A stretch of 64,000 nucleotides of DNA from CAWEFA01 sp963851385 (GTDB lineage Bacteria > Bacteroidota > Bacteroidia > Bacteroidales > DTGW01): the NCBI GenBank assembly GCA_963851385.1, contig CAWKPE010000018.1, forward strand, positions 62,001 through 126,000, read 5' to 3'. A program made the position numbers and the translations under genes. Below the pieces are notes generated by a model. The model did not search any database. It had not been told where the DNA came from and saw only the letters and a program-made list of their open reading frames with translations. Positions 1 to 8,669 of the stretch are shown here, one piece after another; the first letter of the stretch is position 1, and every line of letters starts with the position of its first letter.

Positions 1-1
1 T

Positions 2-574
2 TTTGACAATCATTTCGGACATAACAAGGAAGGTGATTTTAATACATTGAATAATATCGCATCTGAGCTGAAATTTGAAATAGTACATCTCGACGCGTAT
101 TTTGAAGGAGTTGAAAGAGTGAGTTCAACGGGTATCAGGGTCTTTCTTGAATTAGGCGAAGTAGACAATGCAGCCAAATTACTTGGATATTCCTATAAAT
201 TGACAGGAAAGGTTGTAAAAGGCAAAATGCTTGGCCAGTCAATAGGGTTTCCCACTGCCAACATTGAGCCTGTACTATTTAAAATGTTACCACGGATTGG
301 AGTTTATGCAGTAACTGTTGATGTTGAAGAAGGCCGTTTTATGGGCATGCTAAATATAGGATTCAGGCCAACGGTTGAAAAATTAGCATTGCATAAAACT
401 ATTGAAGTACATATTATTGATTACGAGAACGATTTGTACGGCAAGAAAATTACTGTTACTTTTGCCAAACGTTTACGTGATGAGATGAAATTCAAAAGCA
501 TTGATGAACTAAAAATGCAGCTTGAAACTGACAAAATAAATGCAGTGGATGTATTAAAAAGATTTAAAAGCTGA
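2..574 (+). CDS. ribF: Riboflavin kinase / FAD synthetase, 3' part (partial at left edge)
   Basis: Bifunctional cytoplasmic enzyme that phosphorylates riboflavin to FMN and adenylates FMN to FAD. The frame is open at the left edge, so roughly the first 120 residues of a ~310-residue protein are missing. The first visible residues, FDNHFGHNKEGD, match the end of the FMN adenylyltransferase motif (DHxFGxxxxGD). The riboflavin kinase domain follows, with GFPTANIEP (the PTAN motif that binds metal and nucleotide) and the usual C-terminal helix LRDEMKFKSIDELKMQL. It ends in TGA. An in-frame TTG at 47 is internal and not a start. Family assignment is secure; only the N-terminal domain cannot be judged. 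Confidence 0.93.
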   Translation, partial: FDNHFGHNKEGDFNTLNNIASELKFEIVHLDAYFEGVERVSSTGIRVFLELGEVDNAAKLLGYSYKLTGKVVKGKMLGQSIGFPTANIEPVLFKMLPRIGVYAVTVDVEEGRFMGMLNIGFRPTVEKLALHKTIEVHIIDYENDLYGKKITVTFAKRLRDEMKFKSIDELKMQLETDKINAVDVLKRFKS

Positions 575-640
575 GAATTAATGCAATTTAAATAATGAAA
601 TATGATTATTTGGAATTGTAAAAGCTATTTGTCTTCTAAG

Positions 641-771
641 TTGTCATCCCGAGCGGAGTCGAGGGACAATTTGCTTTAAATCATACTTCGACTACGCTCA
701 GTATGACCTTACTTTATTGTCACCCTGAGCTTGTCGAAGGGTATTTCGTTCCTTAACTAAACGACATTGAA
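641..771 (+). repeat. Degenerate copy of a MITE-like palindromic element (copy A)
   Basis: Three consecutive hairpins (about 643-667, 681-707 and 719-742) of the TCATNCTTCGAC...CTCAGNATGA and CACCCTGAGCTTGTCGAAGGG type are followed by CTTAACTAAACGACATTG at 752-769. That last block is the right terminal inverted repeat of the complete copies at 48498-48619 and 62874-62996. The left terminal repeat is not recognisable, so this copy is truncated or fused to an additional hairpin. It lies between ribF and ahcY, ending 27 bases before the ahcY start. Confidence 0.7.
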
Positions 772-796
772 TTATAAATATTAAAAAAAACTTAAA

Positions 797-2221
797 ATGA
801 GCTCAACAAAAACAATGAAAGAAGTGCTTCCCTACAAAATTAAAGATATAAGTCTTGCAGATTTTGGAAGAAAAGAAATAGACATTGCTGAAAAAGAAAT
901 GCCGGGTTTAATGGCTATACGTAAAAAATATTCAGGCCAGAAACCATTAAAGGGTGCACGGATTACAGGTTCCCTGCATATGACAATTCAAACAGCCGTA
1001 CTGATTGAAACTTTGGTCGAACTGGGAGCTGAAGTGCGTTGGGCAAGTTGTAATATTTTTTCCACTCAGGATCATGCAGCAGCAGCAATTGCTAAATCAG
1101 GCATCCCCGTATTTGCATGGAAAGGTGAAACACTTGAGGAATACTGGTGGTGCACTGATATGGCTTTGCGTTTTGCCAATGAACTTGGCCCAAACCTTAT
1201 TGTTGACGATGGCGGCGATGCAACTTTAATGGTTCATTGGGGTTTTAAAGCTGAAAATGATCGTTCATTCCTTGACCATAAATCTTCGAATAAAGAAGAA
1301 CAAATTATTTTAAACCAGTTGAAATCCATTTATGACGAAGATTCTCAAAGATGGCACAGGACTGTAAAGGAACTTAAAGGCGTTTCGGAAGAAACAACTA
1401 CCGGCGTTCACAGGCTTTACCAGATGATGGAAAAAGGCGAATTGCTGGTTCCGGCAATCAATGTCAACGATTCTGTAACAAAGTCGAAGTTTGATAATCT
1501 TTACGGTTGTCACGAATCACTGGCAGACGGTATAAAACGTGCTACTGATGTAATGATTGCTGGTAAAGTAGTAATTATCCTGGGATTTGGAGATGTTGGC
1601 AAAGGTTGCGCGCGCTCAATGCGTTCGTATGGTGCACGCGTTATCGTCACAGAAATTGATCCTATCAATGCCTTGCAGGCTGCAATGGAAGGTTTCGAAG
1701 TTTCCACTATGGATGATGTAGTTAAAGAAGGCAACATCTTTGTTACCACTACCGGAAACTGTGATGTTATTACTGTTCAGCATATGGAACAAATGAAAGA
1801 CCAGGCAATAGTTTGTAACATCGGTCACTTCGATAATGAAATACAGGTTGACAAATTGACCTCCTACCCCGGCATTATACATTTAAATATTAAACCACAG
1901 GTTGACAAATATACCTTCCCTGACGGACATGCACTTTTCCTACTTGCAGAGGGACGTTTGGTGAACCTGGGTTGTGCAACAGGACATCCTTCCTTTGTAA
2001 TGAGCAACTCATTCTCAAATCAAACACTTGCGCAACTGGATCTTTGGAAGAATAATTATAAAGTTGGCGTTTACAGGCTTCCGAAAAAGCTCGACGAAGA
2101 AGTTGCACGTTTGCATTTGGAACAATTAGGTGTTAAACTTACACGGCTTTCTCAAAAACAGGCTGAATATTTAGGTGTGCCGGTTGACGGGCCCTACAAG
2201 CCGGAGCATTATAGATACTGA
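797..2221 (+). CDS. ahcY: Adenosylhomocysteinase (S-adenosyl-L-homocysteine hydrolase)
   Basis: Splits S-adenosylhomocysteine into adenosine and homocysteine in the activated-methyl cycle, relieving product inhibition of methyltransferases; cytoplasmic, usually tetrameric, with bound NAD. At 474 residues it is full length for bacterial SAHH. Visible landmarks are the substrate-domain segment NLIVDDGGDATLM, the Rossmann loop GFGDVGKG (about residues 262-269) in the inserted NAD domain, NIGHFDNEI, and the diagnostic C-terminus KPEHYRY, whose Lys and Tyr reach the neighbouring subunit's NAD. The ATG at 797 follows an A-rich leader without a Shine-Dalgarno, as for most genes here. It stands alone: repeat-filled spacers lie on both sides. 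Confidence 0.97.
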   Translation: MSSTKTMKEVLPYKIKDISLADFGRKEIDIAEKEMPGLMAIRKKYSGQKPLKGARITGSLHMTIQTAVLIETLVELGAEVRWASCNIFSTQDHAAAAIAKSGIPVFAWKGETLEEYWWCTDMALRFANELGPNLIVDDGGDATLMVHWGFKAENDRSFLDHKSSNKEEQIILNQLKSIYDEDSQRWHRTVKELKGVSEETTTGVHRLYQMMEKGELLVPAINVNDSVTKSKFDNLYGCHESLADGIKRATDVMIAGKVVIILGFGDVGKGCARSMRSYGARVIVTEIDPINALQAAMEGFEVSTMDDVVKEGNIFVTTTGNCDVITVQHMEQMKDQAIVCNIGHFDNEIQVDKLTSYPGIIHLNIKPQVDKYTFPDGHALFLLAEGRLVNLGCATGHPSFVMSNSFSNQTLAQLDLWKNNYKVGVYRLPKKLDEEVARLHLEQLGVKLTRLSQKQAEYLGVPVDGPYKPEHYRY

Positions 2222-2298
2222 TATTTAAAAATATTTTTACAATAAGTACTATCTTCTAAAGGGTTATTTCCTGGATAAAGGCACAAGACAATGAATAA

Positions 2299-2540
2299 GC
2301 TTCAACCCGCAAAGCTCACGCACCTCGCCAGATTTTCTGGCCATCCCGTTCCGGCCCTTATCCGGTTTTTAAGGAATTGGCATAAATTAATGCTTGCCAT
2401 GTGTGATGGCTCGTCCACAGAGGGTGTGAAATTCAGCCGGGTTAGATTTGCATGGTTAATTTAGGCAATTGGTTTAGGCAGAATTTTTCCTCTGTGGTGA
2501 CTTTTTTTGTTACTTTTTTTTGTGGTAGAAAGAAAAGTAA
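2299..2540 (+). repeat. Dispersed non-coding repeat element, copy 1
   Basis: About 240 bases from GCTTCAACCCGCAAAGCTCA to GAAAGAAAAGTAA with no credible reading frame. The same order of blocks occurs on the minus strand at 56215-56514: the opening GCTTCAACCCGCAAAGC, CTCGCCARATTTTC, GCGAAATTCATCCGGG-like, TAATTTAGGCA-like, TTTTGTTACNTTTTT, and the closing AAAGAAAAGTAA. The local base composition is more GC-rich than the surroundings. Function unknown. Confidence 0.6.
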
Positions 2541-2733
2541 GATTATAAATATGATAAGAACGTAAATTTTTTGTACCATTATATAGGCAATTTCTTCTAA
2601 AGGTGGTATTTATTTTTAAATCAGTTTAAACTTCTTTTACAAAATCTCTCCTATTTTTTTTCTATAGAGAGCAAAATATTTTGTATAAGTAAACAAATAA
2701 GAGTAAATTTGACATTTATAATTATGATTAACT

Positions 2734-2862
2734 TAAGTTAAAAGTGAATGGTGCGAATTCAACTGAAAAGTATTTATGTTGGATTAAACCCTAATTGCTC
2801 TTATTTTAGGTAATTTAAGGTGAACCCGGCAGTATTTAAAAATGCTGCCGGGTTTTTTGTTT
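2734..2862 (+). ncRNA. Possible small RNA ending at an orphan terminator
   Basis: A strong intrinsic terminator at 2824-2862 has no gene upstream of it for 600 bases; the next gene starts 100 bases beyond it. A weak promoter match lies upstream: TTTG at 2708-2711 and TAAGTTAA at 2734-2741, 22 bases apart (Bacteroidota consensus TTTG / TAnnTTTG). Transcription from there would give an RNA of about 110 bases. It is equally possible that the terminator simply ends read-through from ahcY. No known RNA family is recognised. Confidence 0.25.
2824..2862 (+). terminator. Rho-independent terminator
   Basis: Perfect GC-rich stem AACCCGGCAG / CTGCCGGGTT around an A/T-rich loop, followed by TTTTGTTTT. 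It is the clearest intrinsic terminator in the window and points rightwards. Confidence 0.85.
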
Positions 2863-2964
2863 TAAGATTATTTATTTCAATAATTAGCTTAAACCGTTTT
2901 TTATAAACTAAATAACTTCATTTATTTAAAAAAAATCCCGAAATTAGATTTATAATTTCCAATT

Positions 2965-3624
2965 ATGTCAGCTATAAGAATTTTTATAGTAGATGACCAC
3001 AAAATATTCCGTGACGGACTCAAGCTCCTGTTAAGTACCATTAAAAACGTCAAAGTTGCGGGTGAAGCACCAAACGGTAAAGTTTTTATATCAATGTTAG
3101 TAAAAGATAAACCTGATATCGTATTCATGGATATCAACATGAAGGAAATGGATGGGATTGAAGCCACTCAAAAGGCTCTTGAGATTTATCCTGATTTAAA
3201 AATTATTGTTCTCACTTCTTTCGAAGACGAAGAATATTTCAATCGAATGACTGATTTGGGAGTTTGTGGATACCTGCTAAAAAATTCATTAAAAGAAGAC
3301 TTCGAAAAGGCTATTAATAAAGTTATGGAAGGCATAAATTATTATTCGGATGAATTGATCGTAAAACTCTCAAAAAAAATGGCCCGGGAAAGAAAATTAC
3401 ATGACAAACCTCATGAAGAAGTTTCATTTTCCGAAGAAGAAAAAGTGCTTCTTAAATATATATGCCAGGGACTCACGAATAAGCAAATAGCCGATGTTTT
3501 ACACCTCAGCAGCCGGACCATTGAGGCTCACAGGGCTCGTCTTTTGGATAAGACAAATACTAAGAATTCTGTTGCTTTGGCAGTTTATGCAATGTCAAAT
3601 AAATTAATTGAACTTAACAATTAA
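2965..3624 (+). CDS. LuxR/NarL-type response regulator (orphan)
   Basis: Two-component transcription regulator. Residues 1-120 form a receiver domain with acidic pair D10/D11, phosphoacceptor D56 (in FMDINM), T84 (VLTSF) and K106 (GYLLKN). Residues about 155-215 form a LuxR-type helix-turn-helix (LLKYICQGLTNKQIADVLHL, SSRTIEAHRARLLDKTNTKN). The 219 residues are typical of the NarL/FixJ class. No histidine kinase is adjacent, so the partner sensor must be elsewhere. radC follows after 11 bases and may be co-transcribed. Target genes cannot be inferred. Confidence 0.93.
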   Translation: MSAIRIFIVDDHKIFRDGLKLLLSTIKNVKVAGEAPNGKVFISMLVKDKPDIVFMDINMKEMDGIEATQKALEIYPDLKIIVLTSFEDEEYFNRMTDLGVCGYLLKNSLKEDFEKAINKVMEGINYYSDELIVKLSKKMARERKLHDKPHEEVSFSEEEKVLLKYICQGLTNKQIADVLHLSSRTIEAHRARLLDKTNTKNSVALAVYAMSNKLIELNN

Positions 3625-3635
3625 GACTTTTTTAA

Positions 3636-4331
3636 ATGGAGAATAACAAAAAGTTAAGCATTAAAGAATGGGCCGAAGATGACAGGCCGCGAGAAAAAAT
3701 GATGAAAAAAGGCATTGACGCTCTTTCCAATGCTGAACTTTTAGCTATACTTTTCGGTACAGGTACACGCAACGAATCTGCTGTGGAACTTGCCCGAAAA
3801 CTTCTTGACGTTGTGGGCAATAATATTAATGAATTGGCCAAACTGACTCTTAAGGACCTTCAGCAAATAAAAGGTATTGGTGAAGCGAAAGCTATTACTG
3901 TGCTCACTGCACTTGAATTGGGGAAAAGACGCAAAATTGAAAACGTAATGGACAGGAAAAAAATTCAATCCAGCAAAGATGTTTTTGAAATATTCGGTTC
4001 ATTGCTAGGTGACTTGCCTTATGAAGAATTCTGGACATTATTGCTGAATCGCTCTAACAGCATAATTGATAAGATAAAAATCAGCCAGGGGGGAATTTCC
4101 GGTACGGTAACCGATGTACGTATTATTCTGAAACAAGCATTAGAAAAAATGGCAAGCGGATTAATTCTTATTCACAATCATCCTTCAGGAAATCTGAAAC
4201 CCAGCGATTCTGATGCTTCTATTACACAAAAATTAAAAGATGCCGGCAAACTGATGGACATTGCCGTGTTGGATCACATCATTATAAGTGAAAAAGGATA
4301 CTACAGCTTTGCAGATGAGGGTAAAATTTAA
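3636..4331 (+). CDS. radC: RadC family JAB/MPN-domain protein
   Basis: Full-length (231 residues) RadC. An N-terminal helix-hairpin-helix region (LTLKDLQQIKGIGEAKA, about residues 71-86) precedes the JAB domain, whose metal-binding motif is intact: H180-N-H182-P-S-G and the aspartates of SDSD near 190-193. The true role is unsettled: historically linked to DNA repair, now regarded as a JAMM-fold metalloprotein without proven repair function. It follows the response regulator by 11 bases and ends 16 bases before the convergent lpxH stop. Confidence 0.95.
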   Translation: MENNKKLSIKEWAEDDRPREKMMKKGIDALSNAELLAILFGTGTRNESAVELARKLLDVVGNNINELAKLTLKDLQQIKGIGEAKAITVLTALELGKRRKIENVMDRKKIQSSKDVFEIFGSLLGDLPYEEFWTLLLNRSNSIIDKIKISQGGISGTVTDVRIILKQALEKMASGLILIHNHPSGNLKPSDSDASITQKLKDAGKLMDIAVLDHIIISEKGYYSFADEGKI

Positions 4332-4347
4332 GATTGGTTCTTAATAT

Positions 4348-5142
4348 TTATATTTTATAGTATTTCAATTCCATATTATTACCATCGAACTCGGCATAAG
4401 AATTCGAAAAAATCCATTCACCCAGATTTATTAACCTTGAATTTTCATTCAGCTTAAAATCAATAGGAACATGCCTGTGACCAAAAACAAAAAAATCAAT
4501 GTCATTATTTTTTAAATAGTCGCGGGCAAAGAGTACTTGATGTTCCTTGTCTTCACCTTTAAATTCTTCTGCAACACCTTTTGACAATCTGCTTTTCTTG
4601 CTCCACGCATGACCAATTGCGAAAGCCAGGTTAGGATGTAATCTAGAAAACAACCACTGGAGTGTCTTGCTTGTGAAACAAGCTTTTAGAAATTTATAAC
4701 CCCAATCTCCTTTACCAAGTCCATCTCCATGCCCAATTAAAAATATTTTATTATTAATATCTGCAATTGTACTTTTCTGATGAACAACGGCACCAATTTC
4801 CTTAGGTAAGTAATCGAACATCCAGACGTCATGATTACCTGTAAAAAGATGTATTTCAATTCCCTGATCAGCAAATTCACATAGTTTTCCGAGAAACCGG
4901 GTAAAACCTCTTGGAATAACTTTGCGATACTCGTACCAGAAATCGAATATGTCACCAAGTAAAAAAAGTGCCTGACAACGTGGTTGAATTTCATTAAGCC
5001 ACTTTACAAATAGTTTCTCGCGATCAAGACTTTTTTCTCTTGGATAAAGCCCTAAATGAAGATCAGAAGCAAAAAATATTTTTTTATTTTGTTGAAGATT
5101 TATTTTTATTTTTTTTGTTAAATAAGTATTCTTCTCTTCCAT
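4348..5142 (-). CDS. lpxH: UDP-2,3-diacylglucosamine pyrophosphatase (LpxH-type)
   Basis: Calcineurin-like metallophosphoesterase that hydrolyses UDP-2,3-diacylglucosamine to lipid X in lipid A synthesis at the inner membrane. All family motifs are present: FASDLHLGL, LLGDIFDFW, the GNHD box (TGNHDVW), HGDGLG and FGHRHVP. Its 264 residues are slightly longer than E. coli LpxH (240), as usual in Bacteroidota. Downstream on the same strand, by transcription order, it follows the DUF4369 lipoprotein at 5159-6337 with a 16-base gap and may be its operon partner. Confidence 0.9.
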   Translation of the reverse strand: MEEKNTYLTKKIKINLQQNKKIFFASDLHLGLYPREKSLDREKLFVKWLNEIQPRCQALFLLGDIFDFWYEYRKVIPRGFTRFLGKLCEFADQGIEIHLFTGNHDVWMFDYLPKEIGAVVHQKSTIADINNKIFLIGHGDGLGKGDWGYKFLKACFTSKTLQWLFSRLHPNLAFAIGHAWSKKSRLSKGVAEEFKGEDKEHQVLFARDYLKNNDIDFFVFGHRHVPIDFKLNENSRLINLGEWIFSNSYAEFDGNNMELKYYKI

Positions 5143-5158
5143 TGCAGAACTGTAAATA

Positions 5159-6337
5159 TTATTTAAGAATTTCTATTAATTTCTTCCTGAGGTTCTCTCC
5201 AAATAAATCCCTTGCAGCAATTTCTCTATCCGGACCAATAAGAAAAGAAGCAGGTAATGAATTGACATTATATAACCGGCAATAATATGAAATCTCAACT
5301 TTTTGATCAATTACGTTTATGCCAGGCAAGTTATTATTAGTAATATATTTTTCCCACTCCTGTTTATCTTCCATTAAAGCTATATTATAGACCTCAAATC
5401 CTTTTTTCTTATACAAAGTGTACAATTCCTTAATACCATTCATTGCCGAAATACAGTCTTCATTATACGGGCTCCAAAAAAACAACAATATAACTTTACT
5501 TTTTAACTGGTTTAAGTGAATAGTATCGCCATTATTATTTTGAAGAGCAATATCGGGAAATGAAAGTTTCTTCGAATTTTTGCTCAGATAATTTAATTTT
5601 AATTTACTATAAATATTATTGAGCTTGTTTCTGTCGTTACATAATATTCGAACAGGTTTTGAATTTGGATAATACTTATTCAAAGTATCAGAAACAATAT
5701 TTATAAATTGAAGATCGCGATTTTGGTTAAGTACAAAAGTGCTATCATTGAGTTGCTGGTATAAAGCAATTATACTTGATAATGAATGAAGGTGTTCAAT
5801 AATAAACTTAATTGAAAATTTCCTTTGATTCTTAATAGTTTTAATATACTGATCATTCAGCCTTTTATAAACAGTATCAAATCCTTTTGTGCCAACTTTA
5901 ACATCAATAATATTTTCAAGGGAATCAAGTGTTTTCCTGGTCATAGAAAGATGATCAGTTAATATTTTTACCTGTAAAGAACCTTCAGAACCTTTTACAG
6001 AATAATTGTCACTTAAGTCATTTGCATCAGCATTAATTGATATTTTTTGTCCGGGTTCAATAAGCAAAATGATAAAATTATTTTGGTTGAATAGAATTTG
6101 ATAAAACCCCGGATTGTCAATATTGCACTTGAATTTAAAAAACCCTTTATTATTTATATGTGCGGAATCTATCGGTTTTATTTCTGACAAATTCATTTCA
6201 GCAAGATAAATATATCCGGCTTTTGAATTTTCCAATTGTCCTTTAATAAAAAAATTATTTTTCCTGTTACATGAAAAAAGGCTTAACAGAATAATTAACC
6301 CAAAACAACTTACAAACCAATTAATTTTTTTATGCAT
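5159..6337 (-). CDS. DUF4369/thioredoxin-fold lipoprotein lacking the CxxC motif
   Basis: Predicted envelope lipoprotein of 392 residues: a hydrophobic signal ending in LFSCN (lipobox cysteine), a DUF4369-like beta domain (GQLENSKAGYIYLAEMN, about residues 30-120), a helical linker, and a C-terminal AhpC/TSA-TlpA-like domain (about 265-392). Relatives carry WxSWCxPC; here the motif reads FFWSPYNEDC, so the first cysteine is replaced and only the second remains. Disulphide oxidoreductase activity is therefore doubtful. A paralogue lies upstream on the same strand at 6636-7806 and keeps CEPC, which points to tandem duplication with divergence. Substrate unknown. Confidence 0.82.
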   Translation of the reverse strand: MHKKINWFVSCFGLIILLSLFSCNRKNNFFIKGQLENSKAGYIYLAEMNLSEIKPIDSAHINNKGFFKFKCNIDNPGFYQILFNQNNFIILLIEPGQKISINADANDLSDNYSVKGSEGSLQVKILTDHLSMTRKTLDSLENIIDVKVGTKGFDTVYKRLNDQYIKTIKNQRKFSIKFIIEHLHSLSSIIALYQQLNDSTFVLNQNRDLQFINIVSDTLNKYYPNSKPVRILCNDRNKLNNIYSKLKLNYLSKNSKKLSFPDIALQNNNGDTIHLNQLKSKVILLFFWSPYNEDCISAMNGIKELYTLYKKKGFEVYNIALMEDKQEWEKYITNNNLPGINVIDQKVEISYYCRLYNVNSLPASFLIGPDREIAARDLFGENLRKKLIEILK

Positions 6338-6635
6338 ATAAATTTATTTATTGAATCAGACTCATTACCATTTTCGTAACTATTCAGCAAGGTTAAGTGG
6401 CTAAATTTCAAATGACTTTAAAATTATTTTTCACGCAAAGTTTGCAAAAAAATACTCTAAGAGCGCAAAAACCTTATTGCAAGAATTTAGTGGTTTTTAC
6501 GTGAAAATTATTAATGTATTAATATTCATAATTTTAATATAATTTAAAGATACCTGAATAGTTACACATTTTCAAATAAGCAAATCTAGGTATTGTAATT
6601 TTATTCACAATTCACAACTCCACAATTCCCATCTT
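6338..6635. repeat. Spacer with one arm of a dispersed repeat
   Basis: Gene-free spacer between the two thioredoxin-fold lipoproteins. Near its right end (about 6601-6633) lies TTCACAATTCACAACTCCAC followed by AATTCCCATCTTCT, one arm of the imperfect inverted repeats found again at 37771-37932, 38932-39055 and 42000-42155. No terminator or RNA gene is seen. Confidence 0.5.
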
Positions 6636-7806
6636 CTAGTATTTAAAAATTTCCTTTAACTTATTGTCTAAATTCACTCCCGTTAAATTTTTGGCTATTA
6701 TCTTTCCGTTTGGATCAAGCAAAAAGTTATTTGGAATTTCATTTATATTATATAAAATAGCAATTGGAGAATCCCACCACTTAAAATCGCAAACATTGGA
6801 CCATGGCATTCCATTTTGAGTAATCGAATTAAGCCAAGGCTCTTTTTTTCTGTCAAGCGAAACCTGAAATATATCAAAGCCATGATTTTTGTATTTCCAG
6901 TAAATATGAACCAGATTAGGATTTTCTTTTAGACAGGGTTCGCACCATGACGCCCAGAAATCGAGTAAAACATATTTTCCAAGTGTAGAGCTGAGTTTTA
7001 ATAAATTTCCATCAGGTCCGGGTAACGCGATTTCAGGGGCAACAGCACCAATTGCCAATCTTCTCTGTATTTCAGCCTCTTGTAATTGTTGATCGTTAAT
7101 ATCTTTCATTCGATAATGGAGAGATTGAACCGCATCAGCCTCAGGGCATGTTTTCATCATAATTGAATCGACCTTTTTAAATAATTGGTAATGCTCCGTT
7201 AAATTAAACAATGACCTGCCGGGGCTTAGTTCCTGGTAAAGCGCCATAATGCTGGCCAATGAATTGGGATGAGCATGAATAAATTTTATTGTATATGCCC
7301 GATGCTGGTTTCTCTATACTATCATGCCTTGATAATAACATACTTCTGAGTGCCATAATGTTTTTATGATTGCCATAATTAAGACTATCATCATAAATTT
7401 TTGATAAATTATTAATCTTTTTCAAAGTTTCATTTACTCTATCATTTAACTCTTTTGCCAATTCCGAATCCTTAGATCCTTTTACAATATATTTGTGCTG
7501 AAGATCTTTCGCATTTCCAATAATAAATACTTTTTCGCCAGGAGATATTATTAAAGTAATGTAATTATTTTTTGAAATATAAAGCATGTAAAAAGCCGGT
7601 TTAGAGTTTTTACCCGTTAACTTGAATTTACCATTTTTATCAATTCTTGTTGAATCAATGGGGATATAATCAACCGTTGTCATCTCTTTAAGAAAGATTA
7701 ACTCTTTTGATGAATTATTCAATTTACCCTGAACTTTATAGCGTCTATTAGGTCCACAAGCAGTAAAAAATAAAACAAGCGACAATAAAATGACTGACTT
7801 TTTCAT
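6636..7806 (-). CDS. DUF4369/TlpA-like thiol-disulphide lipoprotein, with one frameshift
   Basis: Paralogue of the gene at 5159-6337. The signal peptide from ATG 7806 (MKKSVILLSLVLFFTACG) has a lipobox cysteine; DUF4369-like N-terminal half; C-terminal thioredoxin-like domain with the intact motif FWASWCEPC. The reading frame breaks near 7310: the upstream frame runs to 7204, while the homologous sequence (RNQHRAYTIKFIHAHPNSL) continues in another frame down to the stop at 6636. Both halves align end to end with the paralogue, so a single-base indel, natural or technical, is the simplest explanation. Likely anchored in the envelope and reducing or oxidising extracytoplasmic thiols. Confidence 0.8.
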
Positions 7807-8669
7807 AAATAATTCTTTCAAATATTAAAGAAACAACAAATTTATTTTCTTATTTCTAATAAACGATATGTTTGTTAAAATAACGTGAGTTTGATGTAAG
7901 ATATCAATGTCAATACTTAAATATCCATTTGAAAAACAAAAATTTTAATTAGCCCCGGATTAAAAGCCGGGGTTATTGAGTTCTTAATAATTGCGCAAAT
8001 AAATGAATTTTTACATCGAACTCACACTAAAATAGCTCATAACAATCCCATTATTTTTAACCTATATATTTAAACTGAATGAATAGAAATCTTAATAACA
8101 GTAAGTAGTTTTTCTATTGAACCCAATTAATTATAATTACTTTCTGCTATAATAAAAAAACCTCCATTTATCTTAACAAATGCACCATATAATTTGTTAC
8201 ATATTTTATAGAACATTAAATTCATTTAAAGAGATTGTCAGAATTAAGAAATGTTTTAAGAAAATTATCAATTTTAGTTTTGCTTTTTCATTACTAAAAA
8301 TTCATGATTTTAAATATTTTATTGTTCTGAAGTTATTTAAAGGAAAGCCATTTGTTCAAATTTATTTGAGAGTCTGGCGACTTTTTAATAAATTTAGTAT
8401 TAATTGAAAAGTTGAAATTTTACAAAATTATTTATGTAAACATTTTTAATTGTAAAAATTAAGAATACGTTTATTGTATTAAAAAATAAGATTTAAACAT
8501 TAGATTATCAATAATATAAAATAATTTTTCGATAATGAGAAAGAACCTGAAGATTTAATTACAGATTAATCAATTTTAGTTTGACAAAGTTGATTTTAAT
8601 TCGGATATTTGTATAAGAGGCATAATTTTTCAAAAAAAATCAAATTAGTTTATTAATAACCAATAATAT
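7807..8669. other. Long AT-rich spacer with a GC hairpin
   Basis: About 860 bases without a credible gene. A hairpin AGCCCCGG/CCGGGGTT at roughly 7950-7972 could end transcription, but no long T-run follows on either strand. A 75-codon frame at 8180-8407 has no recognisable features and the composition of the surrounding AT-rich DNA. Promoters for the divergent genes on both sides presumably lie here, but no clear match was found. Confidence 0.4.

Noticed and set aside
8180..8407. 75-codon frame in the long AT-rich spacer
   Set aside because: Phe/Ile/Lys-rich composition follows the AT-rich DNA; no motif, no ribosome-binding support, no neighbours suggesting a gene.
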